Counted from the first letter of the stretch, positions 25,401 to 34,487 are shown. The stretch is 64,000 bases of DNA from Sphingobacterium sp. (GCA_031286695.1 JAITTY010000020.1:62001-126000), one strand, 5' to 3'. The notes: a model not told the origin generated them from the letters alone. A program made the numbers and translations.

Positions 25401-25567
25401 CACTTGGAGCTGCTTCAACCAGCAGAATTGGTATGGGGGTTGTTATCGTTGGTGGTACAATATTCTCCCTTATCCTAACCTTGTTCATTATCCCGGCGAT
25501 CTATTACATGTGGTCAAGACAAAAAAAGCATAGACCTGAATTTGATAACATTAAAAGCTACGAATAA
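22484..25567 (+). CDS. RND efflux permease (AcrB/MexB-like), first system
   Basis: A 1027-aa inner-membrane pump of the hydrophobe/amphiphile efflux group. Seen: N-terminal span after F-I-K-R-P-V-L, the duplicated topology of twelve spans and two large periplasmic loops, and the proton-relay Asp pair in V-L-A-T-G-L-V-V-D-D-G-I-V-V-T-E-N on TM4 with matching Lys in L-V-T-K-N-G-I-L-I-V-E-F on TM10. The longest frame opens with TTG at 22478, but ATG at 22484 gives the usual M-N-L-S start. Channel gene follows 7 nt later. Proton-driven export out of the periplasm and inner leaflet is inferred from family. Confidence 0.95.
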   Translation: MNLSAVFIKRPVLTIVVNITIILFGYIGFSFLGVREYPSIDPAIVSVRTNYAGANPDIIESQITEPLEKAINSIDGIRNISSSSNQGSSNITIEFDLKKNLEEAANDVRDKVSQAVRSLPQDIDAPPVVSKADADSDPIITLTLQSETRDKLSLSDYAENVISERLQTIPGVSSTQIYGQKRYAMRLWLNPDRMAAYGITASDIRTALNSQNVELPSGKIVGNTTELTVKTVGNLSTSEQFNNIILKADSSRIVKFIDIGRAEIDAENLETKMVSNGKQLVGIAIIPQPGTNYLDIANNFYKMLDQIKEDLPQDIILNIASDNTTFIKKSVEEVAETLLISIILVTLIIYFFFRDWGIALRPLLDIPVSLIATFFIMYIFGFSINVLTLLAIVLATGLVVDDGIVVTENIFKKVEEGMSPIEAALKGSKEIFFAVISISITLAAVFLPVIFLQGFVGRLFREFGVVIASAVLVSAFVSLTLTPMLNAYLIKGGGHKKTKFYDWTEPMFVKMNKGYANALEKFMKFKWISFPILILCFVIIGILFSSIKKETAPYDDRSSISVNVTGPEGATYEYMDRYMQELDKLVYDSIPENKISLNITSPGFGASSVNSGRIRMTLVDPEERKKSQDDIAKELTKWTKKYDGVRVNVSQTPTISMNRRGGLPVQYIIQAQNFEKLQEKIPEFMNEVNSDPAFSTTDINLKFNKPELHVEIDRLKALSLGVSVLDVSQSLQLLLSGQRFAYFMRDGKQYQVIGQVENDRRATPTDLASIYVRNNLGQLIQLDNVVSVREESSPPQLYHNNRYMSATVSAGLAPGMSMSDGIAAMDRIKEKVLDQSFTTDLSGESRDFVESSSNTLFAFGLALLLIYLILAAQFESFLDPFIIILTVPMAVAGALISLWLFDQTWNIFSQIGTIMLIGLVTKNGILIVEFANQMREEGMEKFEAIMHSAESRLRPILMTSLAIALGALPIAMSLGAASTSRIGMGVVIVGGTIFSLILTLFIIPAIYYMWSRQKKHRPEFDNIKSYE

Positions 25568-25574
25568 TAAAGAC

Positions 25575-26876
25575 ATGAAGAGAAATTTCATCCTACTAGT
25601 ATTACTTTACTCCATCATGTTTCAAGCACGTGCGCAAGAAGTACTGACTTTGGAAGATGCACTGAAAACCACGTTGAGCAATAACTTCAATATTCTCCTG
25701 GCTAAAAATGACAATAACATTGATGTAGAGAATACCAGTTTGGGAAGTGCTGGTATGCTTCCAGCCGTAACCGGAACATTCAACAGAAGCAACTCCATCC
25801 AGAATTCCCGACAGGTCAGAGCAGATGGTCAAATACAGCAGATCTCCAATGCAAAAAACGATAACATGTCTTATGGCGTTAACCTAAACTGGACGATATT
25901 CGATGGATTGGGCATGTTTGCCCGTCGCGATCGCTTCAAAGAAATACAACGCCAAGGCGAAGCGGAGATCAAATATCAAGTGATCACCCAACTCAGCGAA
26001 GTCATGGCAACTTACTACAATTTGGTGCAGCAAAAGCGCCTGATAAATGCCCTGGATACAACCATCACCTTATCACGATACCGCGTCACGCTGGCAGAAA
26101 ATCGTCTGGAGATCGGAAAAGGCTCCAAACTTGATCTTCTGAATGCAAAAGTTGATTTAAATACCGATCAGACAAACCTACTCAGACAGCAGGAAAGCTT
26201 CAAAAATACCAAAACGTACCTCAATCAGTTGATGACGCGCGACCTGAGCCTGGATTTTCAAATTGAAGACGAAATGAAACTTGATACGGATCTTAAACTC
26301 GGTAATCTGATCGAAATTGCCGATCGTCAAAATCCACAAATTCAGCTTGCCATCATCAACAATCGGGTAGCCGAACTCAACTTAAAAGCAGTTAAGGCCG
26401 AGCGTTATCCCAAAATTGGTTTAAATAGCGGGTACAACTGGAACGAATCCCACTCCTCCCTCGGTTTCTCCACAGAAAATAAAAATAGAGGTCTGACCTA
26501 CGGTGTATCGGCTTCTCTTAATATTTTCAATGGATTTCTGCAAAATAGAAACGAACGGATTGCCAAATTTCAGATTAAAGGCTCTGAGCTACAGATACAG
26601 CAACAAAAACAAGATATCCAGGCGCAGGTCAGAACACTGTTCCAAACCTACATCACCAATATGGAACTGGCTCATGTAGAACAGAAAAATGAGGAGCTGG
26701 CAAAAGAAAATTTGAACATCACCATGGATAAATTCCGTATCGGTACCATTACAACTTTGGAAGTAAGAACAGCACAGTTAAACTACATCAATGTAATGAC
26801 ACGTAGCTATACCGCACAATATGATGCGAAGGTTTCCGAGATACGCCTAAAAGAATTAACAGGCGAAACATATTAG
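25575..26876 (+). CDS. TolC-type outer-membrane channel, first RND system
   Basis: Third gene of the operon; 433 aa. Seen: signal peptide from Met at 25575 (M-K-R-N-F-I-L-L, cleavage A-R-A|Q), L-T-L-E-D-A-L near the mature start, and two internal repeats with long helices, Y-x-N-x-V-Q-Q-K at one repeat and Q-Q-K-Q-D-I-Q-A-Q-V at the other, typical of the OEP family. Known: a trimer forms the channel-tunnel that docks on the adaptor. The ATG at 25575 was preferred because the upstream frame lies inside the pump gene's end. Confidence 0.93.
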   Translation: MKRNFILLVLLYSIMFQARAQEVLTLEDALKTTLSNNFNILLAKNDNNIDVENTSLGSAGMLPAVTGTFNRSNSIQNSRQVRADGQIQQISNAKNDNMSYGVNLNWTIFDGLGMFARRDRFKEIQRQGEAEIKYQVITQLSEVMATYYNLVQQKRLINALDTTITLSRYRVTLAENRLEIGKGSKLDLLNAKVDLNTDQTNLLRQQESFKNTKTYLNQLMTRDLSLDFQIEDEMKLDTDLKLGNLIEIADRQNPQIQLAIINNRVAELNLKAVKAERYPKIGLNSGYNWNESHSSLGFSTENKNRGLTYGVSASLNIFNGFLQNRNERIAKFQIKGSELQIQQQKQDIQAQVRTLFQTYITNMELAHVEQKNEELAKENLNITMDKFRIGTITTLEVRTAQLNYINVMTRSYTAQYDAKVSEIRLKELTGETY

Positions 26877-26955
26877 CAATTTCTTTTTTGCAAAAGGTCC
26901 TGTGAGGAAAGAACAGGATAGCGATGCGCTTTTTATCAGCATCTATCATTAAAAG

Positions 26956-26996
26956 CGAAAGGCTCCTTAACTAAATGAGGAGCCTTTCGTTTGTCT
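26956..26996. terminator. Bidirectional terminator after the first RND operon
   Basis: CGAAAGGCTCCT at 26956-26967 pairs with AGGAGCCTTTCG at 26978-26989. It lies between the channel gene and the convergent small gene; T-rich on the plus strand. Confidence 0.85.
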
Positions 26997-26998
26997 AT

Positions 26999-27265
26999 TT
27001 AATAGTCAATTGCTATAATAGATTTCAGTGGTATTAAAACGCCACTTTTAATCTGAATATATCTATCGGTTAACGACCATACAGTGGTCTCGATACGCTT
27101 TGGTCCGGAATCAGTCTCAAAGGCGATTTCAGTTTTGGATTTAAACTCATTTCCCAACCGAAGTGCCCCTTTCAATTTATCCATAAAAGTCGCTGTCTTA
27201 TCTTCACTCGCCGGGATAAATTTAAATTGAGGAATTTCCTCTTTAGCTATTAGTTCTCCAACCAT
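26999..27265 (-). CDS. Small soluble protein of unknown function
   Basis: An 88-aa protein with no signal or span. The second half alternates polar and hydrophobic residues (I-E-T-T-V-W-S-L-T-D-R-Y-I-Q-I-K-S-G) like a small beta-barrel, then V-L-I-P-L-K-S-I-I-A-I-D-Y at the end. I do not recognise a domain. Independent gene with a strong terminator at its 3' end, which supports its reality. Confidence 0.6.
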   Translation of the reverse strand: MVGELIAKEEIPQFKFIPASEDKTATFMDKLKGALRLGNEFKSKTEIAFETDSGPKRIETTVWSLTDRYIQIKSGVLIPLKSIIAIDY

Positions 27266-27589
27266 AATATTAGCATTTAATGTGTAATTTATTGTTTTGC
27301 GCTATACTACTCTTATAACGCTTTAAAGCCAATCTTATTTTATCTCTTTCTGCCATTGGCTTATCTAAATCTACCGATTCCTATGATAAAAATCAATTAA
27401 ATCCTTGAAAACTATCATTTATTTTACAATAAAAAAACGATTGTACTTTAGACACATTGCTCCGCTTTGAGGGCCATCAGCGAGCCCGACAGGCATTTAT
27501 AACGAGATATCTAAATATAGTGTCATTTCATTTTGAATTTATAGCCTAAATCATTCATATTGCCTATTTTTGATCAAAACAATATGTAA
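27266..27589. other. Intergenic region before the thioesterase
   Basis: This 324-nt gap has no gene I can support. An exact -7 element, TATTTTTG at 27565-27572, lies 17 nt before the thioesterase ATG, but no TTTG stands at the matching -33 place. A GC-richer patch at about 27465-27495 has no clear fold. Confidence 0.4.
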
Positions 27590-28315
27590 ATGGAAAAATC
27601 TGTTTTTGAAAAAGAGTGGGAAATTTATTTCACGCAATGCTATTCTAACGGCCGCATTCGTTTCTCCGATTTATCCAATATCCTGCAGCTTACTGCGGGA
27701 GAACATGCCAATGCTGTCGGATTCGGTTTTAAGGAAATGGCTAAACATAACCAAACTTGGGTACTTAGCCGCATACGCATAGAAATTGCAAGATTACCCA
27801 AGTGGATGGACCTTGTCAAGGTTAAAACGTGGGTACAGGAATTAGAGGGGGCACGCTCAACGCGGAATTTCGAAATTACCGTCAATGGACAGATCTATGT
27901 GACTGCAAGCAGTTATTGGGCTGTCATCAATACCGTAAAGCGGAGCTCTGAAACACTCGCAATTTCCACCGAAGATTTTACCACCTATCCGGATCGTCCG
28001 GCAACACAACAGCCATTTTCAAAATTGGATATTTCCCAGACCGTCAAAAATCTTGATGAATATAGCGTTAAGCTCTCAGATCTGGATATTGTCAATCACG
28101 CCAACAATGTAAAATACCTCGACTGGTGTATGGACAGATTACCCATTGAGCTTGTATTGACCAATCAGATCAAATCCTTAGAGATGAATTATCTGCGTGA
28201 ATTACGCTATAATGATACCGTAGAAATAAATGGCGATGCGACAGATCAGGGTTACTTTATGACAGTGACCAAACAGCAGCGTATTCATTTTGCGCTGGCC
28301 ATAGAAACAAAATAA
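27590..28315 (+). CDS. Acyl-[acyl-carrier-protein] thioesterase (FatA/FatB type)
   Basis: A 241-aa double-hotdog hydrolase that releases free fatty acids from acyl-ACP. Seen: first hotdog with L-Q-L-T-A-G-E-H-A-N-A-V-G (about 29-41), conserved W-V-L-S-R-I-R-I-E-I-A-R-L-P-K-W-M, the strand A-R-S-T-R-N-F-E-I, and the second hotdog with L-D-I-V-N-H-A-N-N-V-K-Y-L-D-W (around 164-178), whose N-H-x-N-N region holds the catalytic residues. Length matches bacterial FatA-like enzymes. Standing alone with its own -7 element and a hairpin terminator. Confidence 0.88.
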   Translation: MEKSVFEKEWEIYFTQCYSNGRIRFSDLSNILQLTAGEHANAVGFGFKEMAKHNQTWVLSRIRIEIARLPKWMDLVKVKTWVQELEGARSTRNFEITVNGQIYVTASSYWAVINTVKRSSETLAISTEDFTTYPDRPATQQPFSKLDISQTVKNLDEYSVKLSDLDIVNHANNVKYLDWCMDRLPIELVLTNQIKSLEMNYLRELRYNDTVEINGDATDQGYFMTVTKQQRIHFALAIETK

Positions 28316-28331
28316 AAAGGCGAAACAACAT

Positions 28332-28360
28332 AAAAGGGAGGCTTTAGGCCTCCCTTTTAT
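28332..28360. terminator. Bidirectional terminator
   Basis: AAAAGGGAGGC at 28332-28342 pairs with GCCTCCCTTTT at 28348-28358. Placed between the thioesterase and the end of the minus-strand oxidoreductase cluster, it can stop both. Confidence 0.88.
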
Positions 28361-28378
28361 GTTACATATAGCATAATG

Positions 28379-29008
28379 TTATGCAAATGCCTTATCTCCT
28401 TTTTTGTAAGGAAGGTTACCATCAAATCTTCCTGGAATCTTCACAAAACGCAACGCTTTTGTACAACCCAGCTCTGAGTTAAAGAAACCAGTCAACGTCA
28501 ACTGTTTGAACATCGTGAACCAGTGTGGTGGATCGTTCTCAACATAATTGTACAATTGATTTTGTTTTTCTTTATTTTTCTCCAGAATATCTTTTTGATC
28601 TTCAGCTTGCTTTTTATTAAACTCGTTTGCTTCTTTATCCAGAGCAGCCGCAACAGCTGTTCTATCTTCAGCAGAAAGCTCCAGGAATGGTTTTCCTTTC
28701 ACCTCTTTTGCTTTATCATCTAAGCTCCCAAAACCAGTTAAAAATGCTTTCTGTTGCTTCTCCGTATAACAATCGCGAACCATGACCGGAATAAAACTTC
28801 CTACCCCTGCTTCTTTCGCACCCGGAGTTGCGGTAGCTGGTAAGATTGCTTCAGCCAAGTCACCTAATAAATCAGTTGTCTTCGCTTCAAACAAGGCTTG
28901 TACATCTTTTGTTGCTGAGCGTGTACAACCTTCCAAAAATAAATTAGCGCCGATAACGGTACCTCCTAAAATTAAGGCAACTCGTTGTAATGCTTCTCTT
29001 CTATTCAT
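28379..29008 (-). CDS. Gluconate 2-dehydrogenase subunit 3 family lipoprotein
   Basis: Small partner of a GMC-type dehydrogenase. Seen: N-terminal M-N-R-R-E-A-L with twin arginine, a hydrophobic stretch and lipobox L-E-G-C (Cys28), then A-I-L-P-A-T-A-T-P-G-A-K-E-A-G-V-G near residues 55-70 and a C-terminal F-F-N-S-E-L-G-C segment, both typical of the family. Known: subunit 3 accompanies the flavoprotein subunit across the Tat system, and the complex oxidises sugars or polyols at the periplasmic face. It is the last gene of the eight-gene run, 19 nt after the Gfo/Idh/MocA gene. Confidence 0.88.
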   Translation of the reverse strand: MNRREALQRVALILGGTVIGANLFLEGCTRSATKDVQALFEAKTTDLLGDLAEAILPATATPGAKEAGVGSFIPVMVRDCYTEKQQKAFLTGFGSLDDKAKEVKGKPFLELSAEDRTAVAAALDKEANEFNKKQAEDQKDILEKNKEKQNQLYNYVENDPPHWFTMFKQLTLTGFFNSELGCTKALRFVKIPGRFDGNLPYKKGDKAFA

Positions 29009-29027
29009 ACTACTAAATATCTTAATT

Positions 29028-30470
29028 TTAGAAATTATATTTCATTTCCCAACCTTGTCTGTAATTACGTTTTACATATTGATTGACGTTATCAAAATTG
29101 GTGACACGCATGTTATCGTTATCCCACAACAATTTTAAGTTACGTCCAGGGTATTTACCATCAATACGTAAATCAGCACCTCTGATCGCCAGGTTAGCCA
29201 TTAATAAAGCTTCTGTCAACGGACCTGCTATTTCAAAAGGTGAACTCACTTCTTTCTTGCCGTATCCAGCTTGACAAGCTTCAACCCATTGTGCATAGTG
29301 TCCGCCTTCTTGTCCTTGAACACGGGCATATTTCTGTGCCACTTGCTCTTTTCTTGAAGTCGGCAACAAGCGTGCATTCTGGCCATATGTATCGGCAAGG
29401 ATTTTACCTTTTGTACCAACAAGCAAGATACCATTACCACCGTCACCAAAAATTTCGTTTGGACCTAATTCATCCGGACGAGCAGGCTGAATACCACCAT
29501 CCATCCAATGTAAAGTAACAGGACCATTTGTACGTGCCGTTTTAGGGAAAGTTAATGTCGCATGGCTCGATGGAGGACAGCTTTCAGGGAAATATCCGCG
29601 TTTGAATTCATCCACATACACCGATCCTACAGTTGCCTGTACATCTTGTACATACGTCAATCCTAAGGTACTGAAAGGAACTTCCAACAAGTGACAACCC
29701 ATATCGCCCAATGCACCAGTACCATAATCCCACCAGCCACGCCAGTTGAAAGGTACCAATTTATCGACATACTCTTTATGCGGTGCTGTACCTAACCAAA
29801 GGTCCCAATCCAATTCTTTTGGAATTTCAGCTTTACCAGTAGGCCATGCAATACCTGAAGGCCATACCGGACGATCTGTCCAACAATATACAGTGTGTAC
29901 ATCACCGATCAGACCTGCTTCGTACCATTCGCGTACAAAACGTGGTCCATCATTCGATGCACCTTGATTTCCCATTTGGGTAACCACTTTATATTTCTTA
30001 GCTGCATGCGTCAATGCTCTCGCTTCCCATACATCGTGTGTCAACGGTTTTTGAACATACACGTGTTTGCCTAATTGCATAGCTGCAAGCGCTTGAATCG
30101 CATGTTGATGATCTGGAGTTGATACAGAAACGGCTTCTATACGTTTGTGCTCCTTATCCAACATCTCACGGTAGTCTTTGTAATATTTTGCTTTTGGGTA
30201 GCGTTTCAATGCACCGGCAGCGCGACGATCGTCCACATCACACAAGAAAGCTAAATCTGCTTTTCCTGAATCATGGAATGCATTGATGTCACTAAAACCT
30301 TTACCCCCTACACCAATACCTGCTACTTGTAATTTGTCACTTGGAGCTGTAAAGCCATTTCCGCCCAATACATGGCGAGGGACGATCATAAAAGCCGCAG
30401 CAGCTGTTGCCGCGCTCTTTATAAAACCTCTTCTACTCGTCTTATTTGAGTTATTTTCCATTGTTATCAA
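29028..30470 (-). CDS. Tat-exported Gfo/Idh/MocA oxidoreductase (first)
   Basis: NAD(P)-type oxidoreductase fold, 480 aa. Seen: Tat signal S-R-R-G-F-I-K-S at 12-19 and a cleavable hydrophobic stretch; Rossmann glycine motif G-I-G-V-G-G-K-G at 51-58; S-T-P-D-H-Q-H-A at 117-124; and K of Q-K-P at 140-142, the family's catalytic Lys. Known: exported members hold NAD tightly bound (as in GFOR) and act as closed-cycle redox enzymes. Inferred: it may dehydrate, epimerise or reduce a keto-sugar in the periplasm. Start could be the ATG at 30461. It lies 10 nt after the GMC gene. Confidence 0.88.
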   Translation of the reverse strand: MITMENNSNKTSRRGFIKSAATAAAAFMIVPRHVLGGNGFTAPSDKLQVAGIGVGGKGFSDINAFHDSGKADLAFLCDVDDRRAAGALKRYPKAKYYKDYREMLDKEHKRIEAVSVSTPDHQHAIQALAAMQLGKHVYVQKPLTHDVWEARALTHAAKKYKVVTQMGNQGASNDGPRFVREWYEAGLIGDVHTVYCWTDRPVWPSGIAWPTGKAEIPKELDWDLWLGTAPHKEYVDKLVPFNWRGWWDYGTGALGDMGCHLLEVPFSTLGLTYVQDVQATVGSVYVDEFKRGYFPESCPPSSHATLTFPKTARTNGPVTLHWMDGGIQPARPDELGPNEIFGDGGNGILLVGTKGKILADTYGQNARLLPTSRKEQVAQKYARVQGQEGGHYAQWVEACQAGYGKKEVSSPFEIAGPLTEALLMANLAIRGADLRIDGKYPGRNLKLLWDNDNMRVTNFDNVNQYVKRNYRQGWEMKYNF

Positions 30471-30480
30471 TCTTTAGCTA

Positions 30481-32166
30481 TTAGATGTTACCTTTTTTCA
30501 ATTCGCTCACTGCGAAATCAACCGCACGAGCAGTAAGCGCCATATACGTCAATGAAGGGTTGACACAACCTGCAGAAGTCATACATGCACCGTCAGTCAC
30601 GAATACATTCAATGCATCCCAAACTTGGTTGTTACCATTTAATACTGAAGTTTTCGGATCACGTCCCATACGGGCAGTTCCCATTTCGTGGATACCTTGG
30701 CCCAAACCATATACGTTATCGTACGTATACGTATCTTTTACGCCAATGCTTTCCAACATTTCCTTCATTTCATTTTGCATGTCACCACGCATCTTCAATT
30801 CATTATCCTTGATCTCCGCGTCAAAAGATAATACAGGTAAACCCCATTTATCTTTTTTGCTCTTATCAAGTGTAATTTTATTTTCGTGATAAGGCAAGGT
30901 TTCTCCAAAAGCGGTGAAGCCAACAGTCCAGTCTCCCGGCTCACAGATAGCATCTTTCCATGCACCACCGACTTCCATCTCGGCAACAGCACCAGACCAG
31001 CGGCCACGGCCTGCAGCACCTTGATATCCAAATCCACGTACATAGTCGCGTTTTTTTGTATCACCTTCTACGTTTACAAAACGTGGTACATATAAACCTG
31101 TCGGTCTACGGCCAAATACGTAACTATCCAAATAGCCTTCCAACTTACCACCGGCACCACAACGGAAATGGTGATCCATTAAATTGTGGCCCAATTCACC
31201 GCTGCTGCTACCAAGACCACCTTCCCAAACATCTGTAGCCGAGTTCATCAACACCCAAGTCGAGTTCAATGCAGATGCACAAACAAAAATTACTTTAGCG
31301 AAAAACTCATAAGTTTGGTTTGTTTCAGCATCAACAATCTCAACACCTTTTGCCTTTTTCGTGTTTTTATCGTAGATAATCTTTGTTACGATCGAGAAAG
31401 GACGTAACGTAAGGTTATTTGTTTTTTTAGCTGCTGGTAAAGTCGCAGATTGCGTACTGAAATAAGCACCAAAATTACAGCCCAACCAACATTGATTTTG
31501 ATATTGACAATTTACACGGTCATGATGTGGAACAGTAATGTTGGCTGTTCTACCCATGATGAAATGACGTTGACCGCCGTATTGTTTTTTCAAACGCTCA
31601 GCTAGGTCTTTTTCAACAATGTTCATCGCCATCGCCGGCATGTAATCTCCATCTGGTAAAGAAGGCACACCATCTCTATTTCCAGAGATACCAGCAAATT
31701 TTTCAGCATAACTATACCAAGGGGCAATATCCTTATAACGAATCGGCCAATCTACACCGTGACCATCTTTTAAGTTAGCTTCAAAATCCAAATCGCCCAA
31801 ACGATAAGATTGTCTTCCCCACATTAAAGAACGTCCACCAACATGATACCCACGGTACCAGTCAAAACGTTTTACTTCTGTATATGGACTCTCTTTTTCA
31901 TTTACCCAAAAATCCAGGTTCTTCTCATTCAACGGATAATCTCTACGCAAAACCGGATAATCTTCGATCATTTGTTGCGTACGACCACCAGCATGAGGCC
32001 ATTCCCATGGATTTTTATTTGGCGCAGTGTAATCCTTGATGTGTTCAATGTTACGACCACGCTCCAGCATAATTGTTTTCAGCCCTTTCTCTGTCAATTC
32101 TTTCGCAGCCCATCCACCACTTATCCCCGAACCGATTACAATTGCGTCATAAGTATTTGTTGCCAT
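30481..32166 (-). CDS. GMC family FAD-dependent oxidoreductase
   Basis: A 561-aa flavoprotein of the glucose-methanol-choline family, the catalytic subunit that pairs with the subunit-3 lipoprotein. Seen: FAD-binding G-S-G-I-S-G-G at 12-18 and E-R-G; substrate-side H-E-M-G-T-A-R-M-G near 485 and N-P-S-L-T-Y-M-A near 537. No signal peptide, so export would depend on the Tat signal of a partner. Known: such dehydrogenases oxidise a C3-OH or C2-OH of sugars or glycosides. Known cases give 3-keto-glycosides; this cluster is compatible with that. The gene is 42 nt downstream of the transporter. Confidence 0.9.
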   Translation of the reverse strand: MATNTYDAIVIGSGISGGWAAKELTEKGLKTIMLERGRNIEHIKDYTAPNKNPWEWPHAGGRTQQMIEDYPVLRRDYPLNEKNLDFWVNEKESPYTEVKRFDWYRGYHVGGRSLMWGRQSYRLGDLDFEANLKDGHGVDWPIRYKDIAPWYSYAEKFAGISGNRDGVPSLPDGDYMPAMAMNIVEKDLAERLKKQYGGQRHFIMGRTANITVPHHDRVNCQYQNQCWLGCNFGAYFSTQSATLPAAKKTNNLTLRPFSIVTKIIYDKNTKKAKGVEIVDAETNQTYEFFAKVIFVCASALNSTWVLMNSATDVWEGGLGSSSGELGHNLMDHHFRCGAGGKLEGYLDSYVFGRRPTGLYVPRFVNVEGDTKKRDYVRGFGYQGAAGRGRWSGAVAEMEVGGAWKDAICEPGDWTVGFTAFGETLPYHENKITLDKSKKDKWGLPVLSFDAEIKDNELKMRGDMQNEMKEMLESIGVKDTYTYDNVYGLGQGIHEMGTARMGRDPKTSVLNGNNQVWDALNVFVTDGACMTSAGCVNPSLTYMALTARAVDFAVSELKKGNI

Positions 32167-32208
32167 CTCTCTTCTAATTATTTGTTTTTAAATAGTTATT
32201 TTTTCTGT

Positions 32209-33456
32209 TTAGTGTGCAGCATTTGTACTGTCAATCTTTTCGTCCTTAAATAAAGCTAAAAAGATAAAAAATACAACAGCTGCGATAATTGCAGGTACAA
32301 CCCAGGTATGATTCCAGAATCCAGCCATATCAGTTGCTTTCAATTCTTTGTACTTATCTCCAACATAACTTGCTACCCAGAAACCAATCAACTGTCCAAC
32401 ACCATAGGTTGCCAGCGTGATCAGGCCCTGTGCTGCCGATTTATATTTAACACCTGCTTTGCTATCTGTATAAATCTGTCCCGAAACAAAGAAAAAGTCA
32501 TAACAGATACCGTGCAATGCAATACCGATCAACAACATAAACGATAATTCACCTGCATTGCCATAAGCAAATAACAGGTAACGGATCACCCAAGCCAACA
32601 TACCGACCAAAATTGTTTTCTTGAAGCCAAATTTTGTAAAGAAAACTGGTAAGGCCAATAAGAACAATACCTCAGATGCCTGACCAATTGTCATCTTACC
32701 CGTTGGATTTTCCAATCCTATTTCGGTCAGGAACAAGTTTGCATTTGAATAATAAAATGCCAATGGAATACAGATCAATACCGAAGAAACGAAAAAGATC
32801 AAAAAGTTTTTGTCTTTCAACAATTTGATCGCATCCAGACCAATGATTGATGCAAATGATGGTTTTTCGTTTTCATCCAATTTAACCGGAGGCGTTTTAG
32901 GCAACGCGAAGGAAAATACACCTAGTACCAATGAAGCTACACCTGACATTAAGAAGGTATTTTTCAAAGCTCCTTCTGAAGCAGCAGCATCCCATCTAAA
33001 GATATAACTGATTGCTAAACCTGCTACAATCCAGCCAATTGTTCCCCAGATACGTATTCCTGAAAATTGTTTTTCCGGATTGGTCAATTGGCGAAACGAA
33101 ACTGAGCTCGCCAAGGCCAATGTTGGCATGTAAAGTACCATATAAGCCAATACATACGGATAAAAAGTAGACATGTCTGCAGCACCATACATCTGATACA
33201 TTAATACTGCGCCAACCAAGTGTAAAACACCCAAAATACGCTCCGCATTAAAATAACGGTCTGCAATCATTCCGACAATAAAAGGCGCGATAATCGCTCC
33301 CAATGATTGTGTTGAAAATACATTGGCCATTTCAAAATCCGTTGCATGTAGATTTTTGCTCAAGAAAGTACCTAATGTGACAAACCATCCCCCCCAAATA
33401 AAAAATTCGAGGAACATCATAAAGGATAGTTTAAATTTTATTGTTGATGAAATCAT
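32209..33456 (-). CDS. NHS/NupG-family MFS transporter
   Basis: A 12-span carrier of 415 aa. Seen: F-F-I-W-G-G-W-F-V-T-L-G near the N-terminus, a conserved start of the nucleoside:H+ symporter family, and S-L-G-A-I-I-A-P-F-I-V-G-M-I-A-D-R-Y (TM2), where the D-R-Y/F loop is the MFS signature. Known: characterised members import nucleosides; in Bacteroidota relatives often lie in sugar-catabolism clusters. Inferred here: import of the oxidised product or the monosaccharide. It lies between the TIM-barrel gene (92-nt gap) and the GMC gene. Confidence 0.85.
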   Translation of the reverse strand: MISSTIKFKLSFMMFLEFFIWGGWFVTLGTFLSKNLHATDFEMANVFSTQSLGAIIAPFIVGMIADRYFNAERILGVLHLVGAVLMYQMYGAADMSTFYPYVLAYMVLYMPTLALASSVSFRQLTNPEKQFSGIRIWGTIGWIVAGLAISYIFRWDAAASEGALKNTFLMSGVASLVLGVFSFALPKTPPVKLDENEKPSFASIIGLDAIKLLKDKNFLIFFVSSVLICIPLAFYYSNANLFLTEIGLENPTGKMTIGQASEVLFLLALPVFFTKFGFKKTILVGMLAWVIRYLLFAYGNAGELSFMLLIGIALHGICYDFFFVSGQIYTDSKAGVKYKSAAQGLITLATYGVGQLIGFWVASYVGDKYKELKATDMAGFWNHTWVVPAIIAAVVFFIFLALFKDEKIDSTNAAH

Positions 33457-33548
33457 AAAAAAAATGGTGTTTTACAATACTACTAATTGGTTTTACCTGC
33501 TCAATTTAAGAAATTAAATCTAATTGTCAATAGTACACTATTAAAATA

Positions 33549-34472
33549 TTACAAAAAGCTATCCACCTCGCGATAAGCCGACACCAAGCGATCCTCACCC
33601 TCTTTACCAGGCTTGGAAATACCATGCTCCATCCCCATGATACCCTTATATCCTTTACTATGAATATGTTTGAATACGTTTTTATAATTGATCTCGCCCG
33701 TAGTCGGTTCTTTACGACCCGGATTATCGCCGATTTGAATATACGCAATTTCATCCCAGCAACGATTCATATTTGCAATTAAATCTCCCTCGGTACGTTG
33801 CATATGATAAATATCATATAAAATTTTACATGACGGACTGTTCACGGCCTTACATAAAGCATACGTCTCATGTGTTTGCTGCAAAAATAAATCTGGTGTA
33901 TCACTTAACGTTTCCAATACCATCACCAAACCATGTGGTTCAAAGATCTCCGCCCCCTTACGCATTGCAGTCAATATGTTGCTGAACTGATTACCCCAAG
34001 GCAGTTTTCTTTCATAAAAGCCAGGTACCACAGTCAGCCATTTCGCATTACAACGCTTGGCAGCTTCGACAGACTTCTTGCATGTTTCGACGAACTTGTC
34101 TAAATACTCTTGTTTTCCTGTCGCTAAAGAAGGCATCCAGTTTTGTCCGCCATCCACAACAAATACACCCATGGTCATGCCTAACTTGGCCAATAAATCA
34201 CCGATCTTCTTCTGCTCGTCCAATGTTCTGCCCAAATAGCCATTATCTTCTATTCCACGGAATCCCAAATCATACATATACCGAATTTCATCCAAGAAAT
34301 TATCACCTGCATGATTTTTGAACATCCCCTGATGCGGGGCATAATTTAAGTTGAATGTCTTTCCTTTATCCATCGTATTTGCTGTATTTTGAGTTGTTGA
34401 CGCAAAAGTCTGTCCAGCTAGTCCTGCCCCGGCGGCCAAAAGACTACCTTTAATAAAATCCGATCTCTTCAT
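33549..34472 (-). CDS. Hydroxypyruvate-isomerase-like TIM-barrel protein with signal
   Basis: A 307-aa xylose-isomerase-like TIM barrel (AP endonuclease family 2). Seen: Tat-like N-terminus M-K-R-S-D-F-I-K-G with hydrophobic stretch, G-F-R-G-I-E-D-N-G at the first strands, metal-ligand V-L-E-T-L-S-D (Glu), I-L-Y-D-I-Y-H-M-Q (Asp/His) and G-I-M-G-M-E-H-G (Glu). Known: the family isomerises or epimerises sugars with a divalent metal. Inferred: a periplasmic isomerase or epimerase acting on the oxidised sugar. It is 15 nt after ApbE. Confidence 0.87.
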   Translation of the reverse strand: MKRSDFIKGSLLAAGAGLAGQTFASTTQNTANTMDKGKTFNLNYAPHQGMFKNHAGDNFLDEIRYMYDLGFRGIEDNGYLGRTLDEQKKIGDLLAKLGMTMGVFVVDGGQNWMPSLATGKQEYLDKFVETCKKSVEAAKRCNAKWLTVVPGFYERKLPWGNQFSNILTAMRKGAEIFEPHGLVMVLETLSDTPDLFLQQTHETYALCKAVNSPSCKILYDIYHMQRTEGDLIANMNRCWDEIAYIQIGDNPGRKEPTTGEINYKNVFKHIHSKGYKGIMGMEHGISKPGKEGEDRLVSAYREVDSFL

Positions 34473-34487
34473 TTTATTTATAATTGA

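Noticed and set aside
21416..26876. The two RND operons as a recent duplication
   Set aside because: Gene order differs (adaptor-pump-channel versus tetR-channel-adaptor-pump) and shared motifs are only those of the families.
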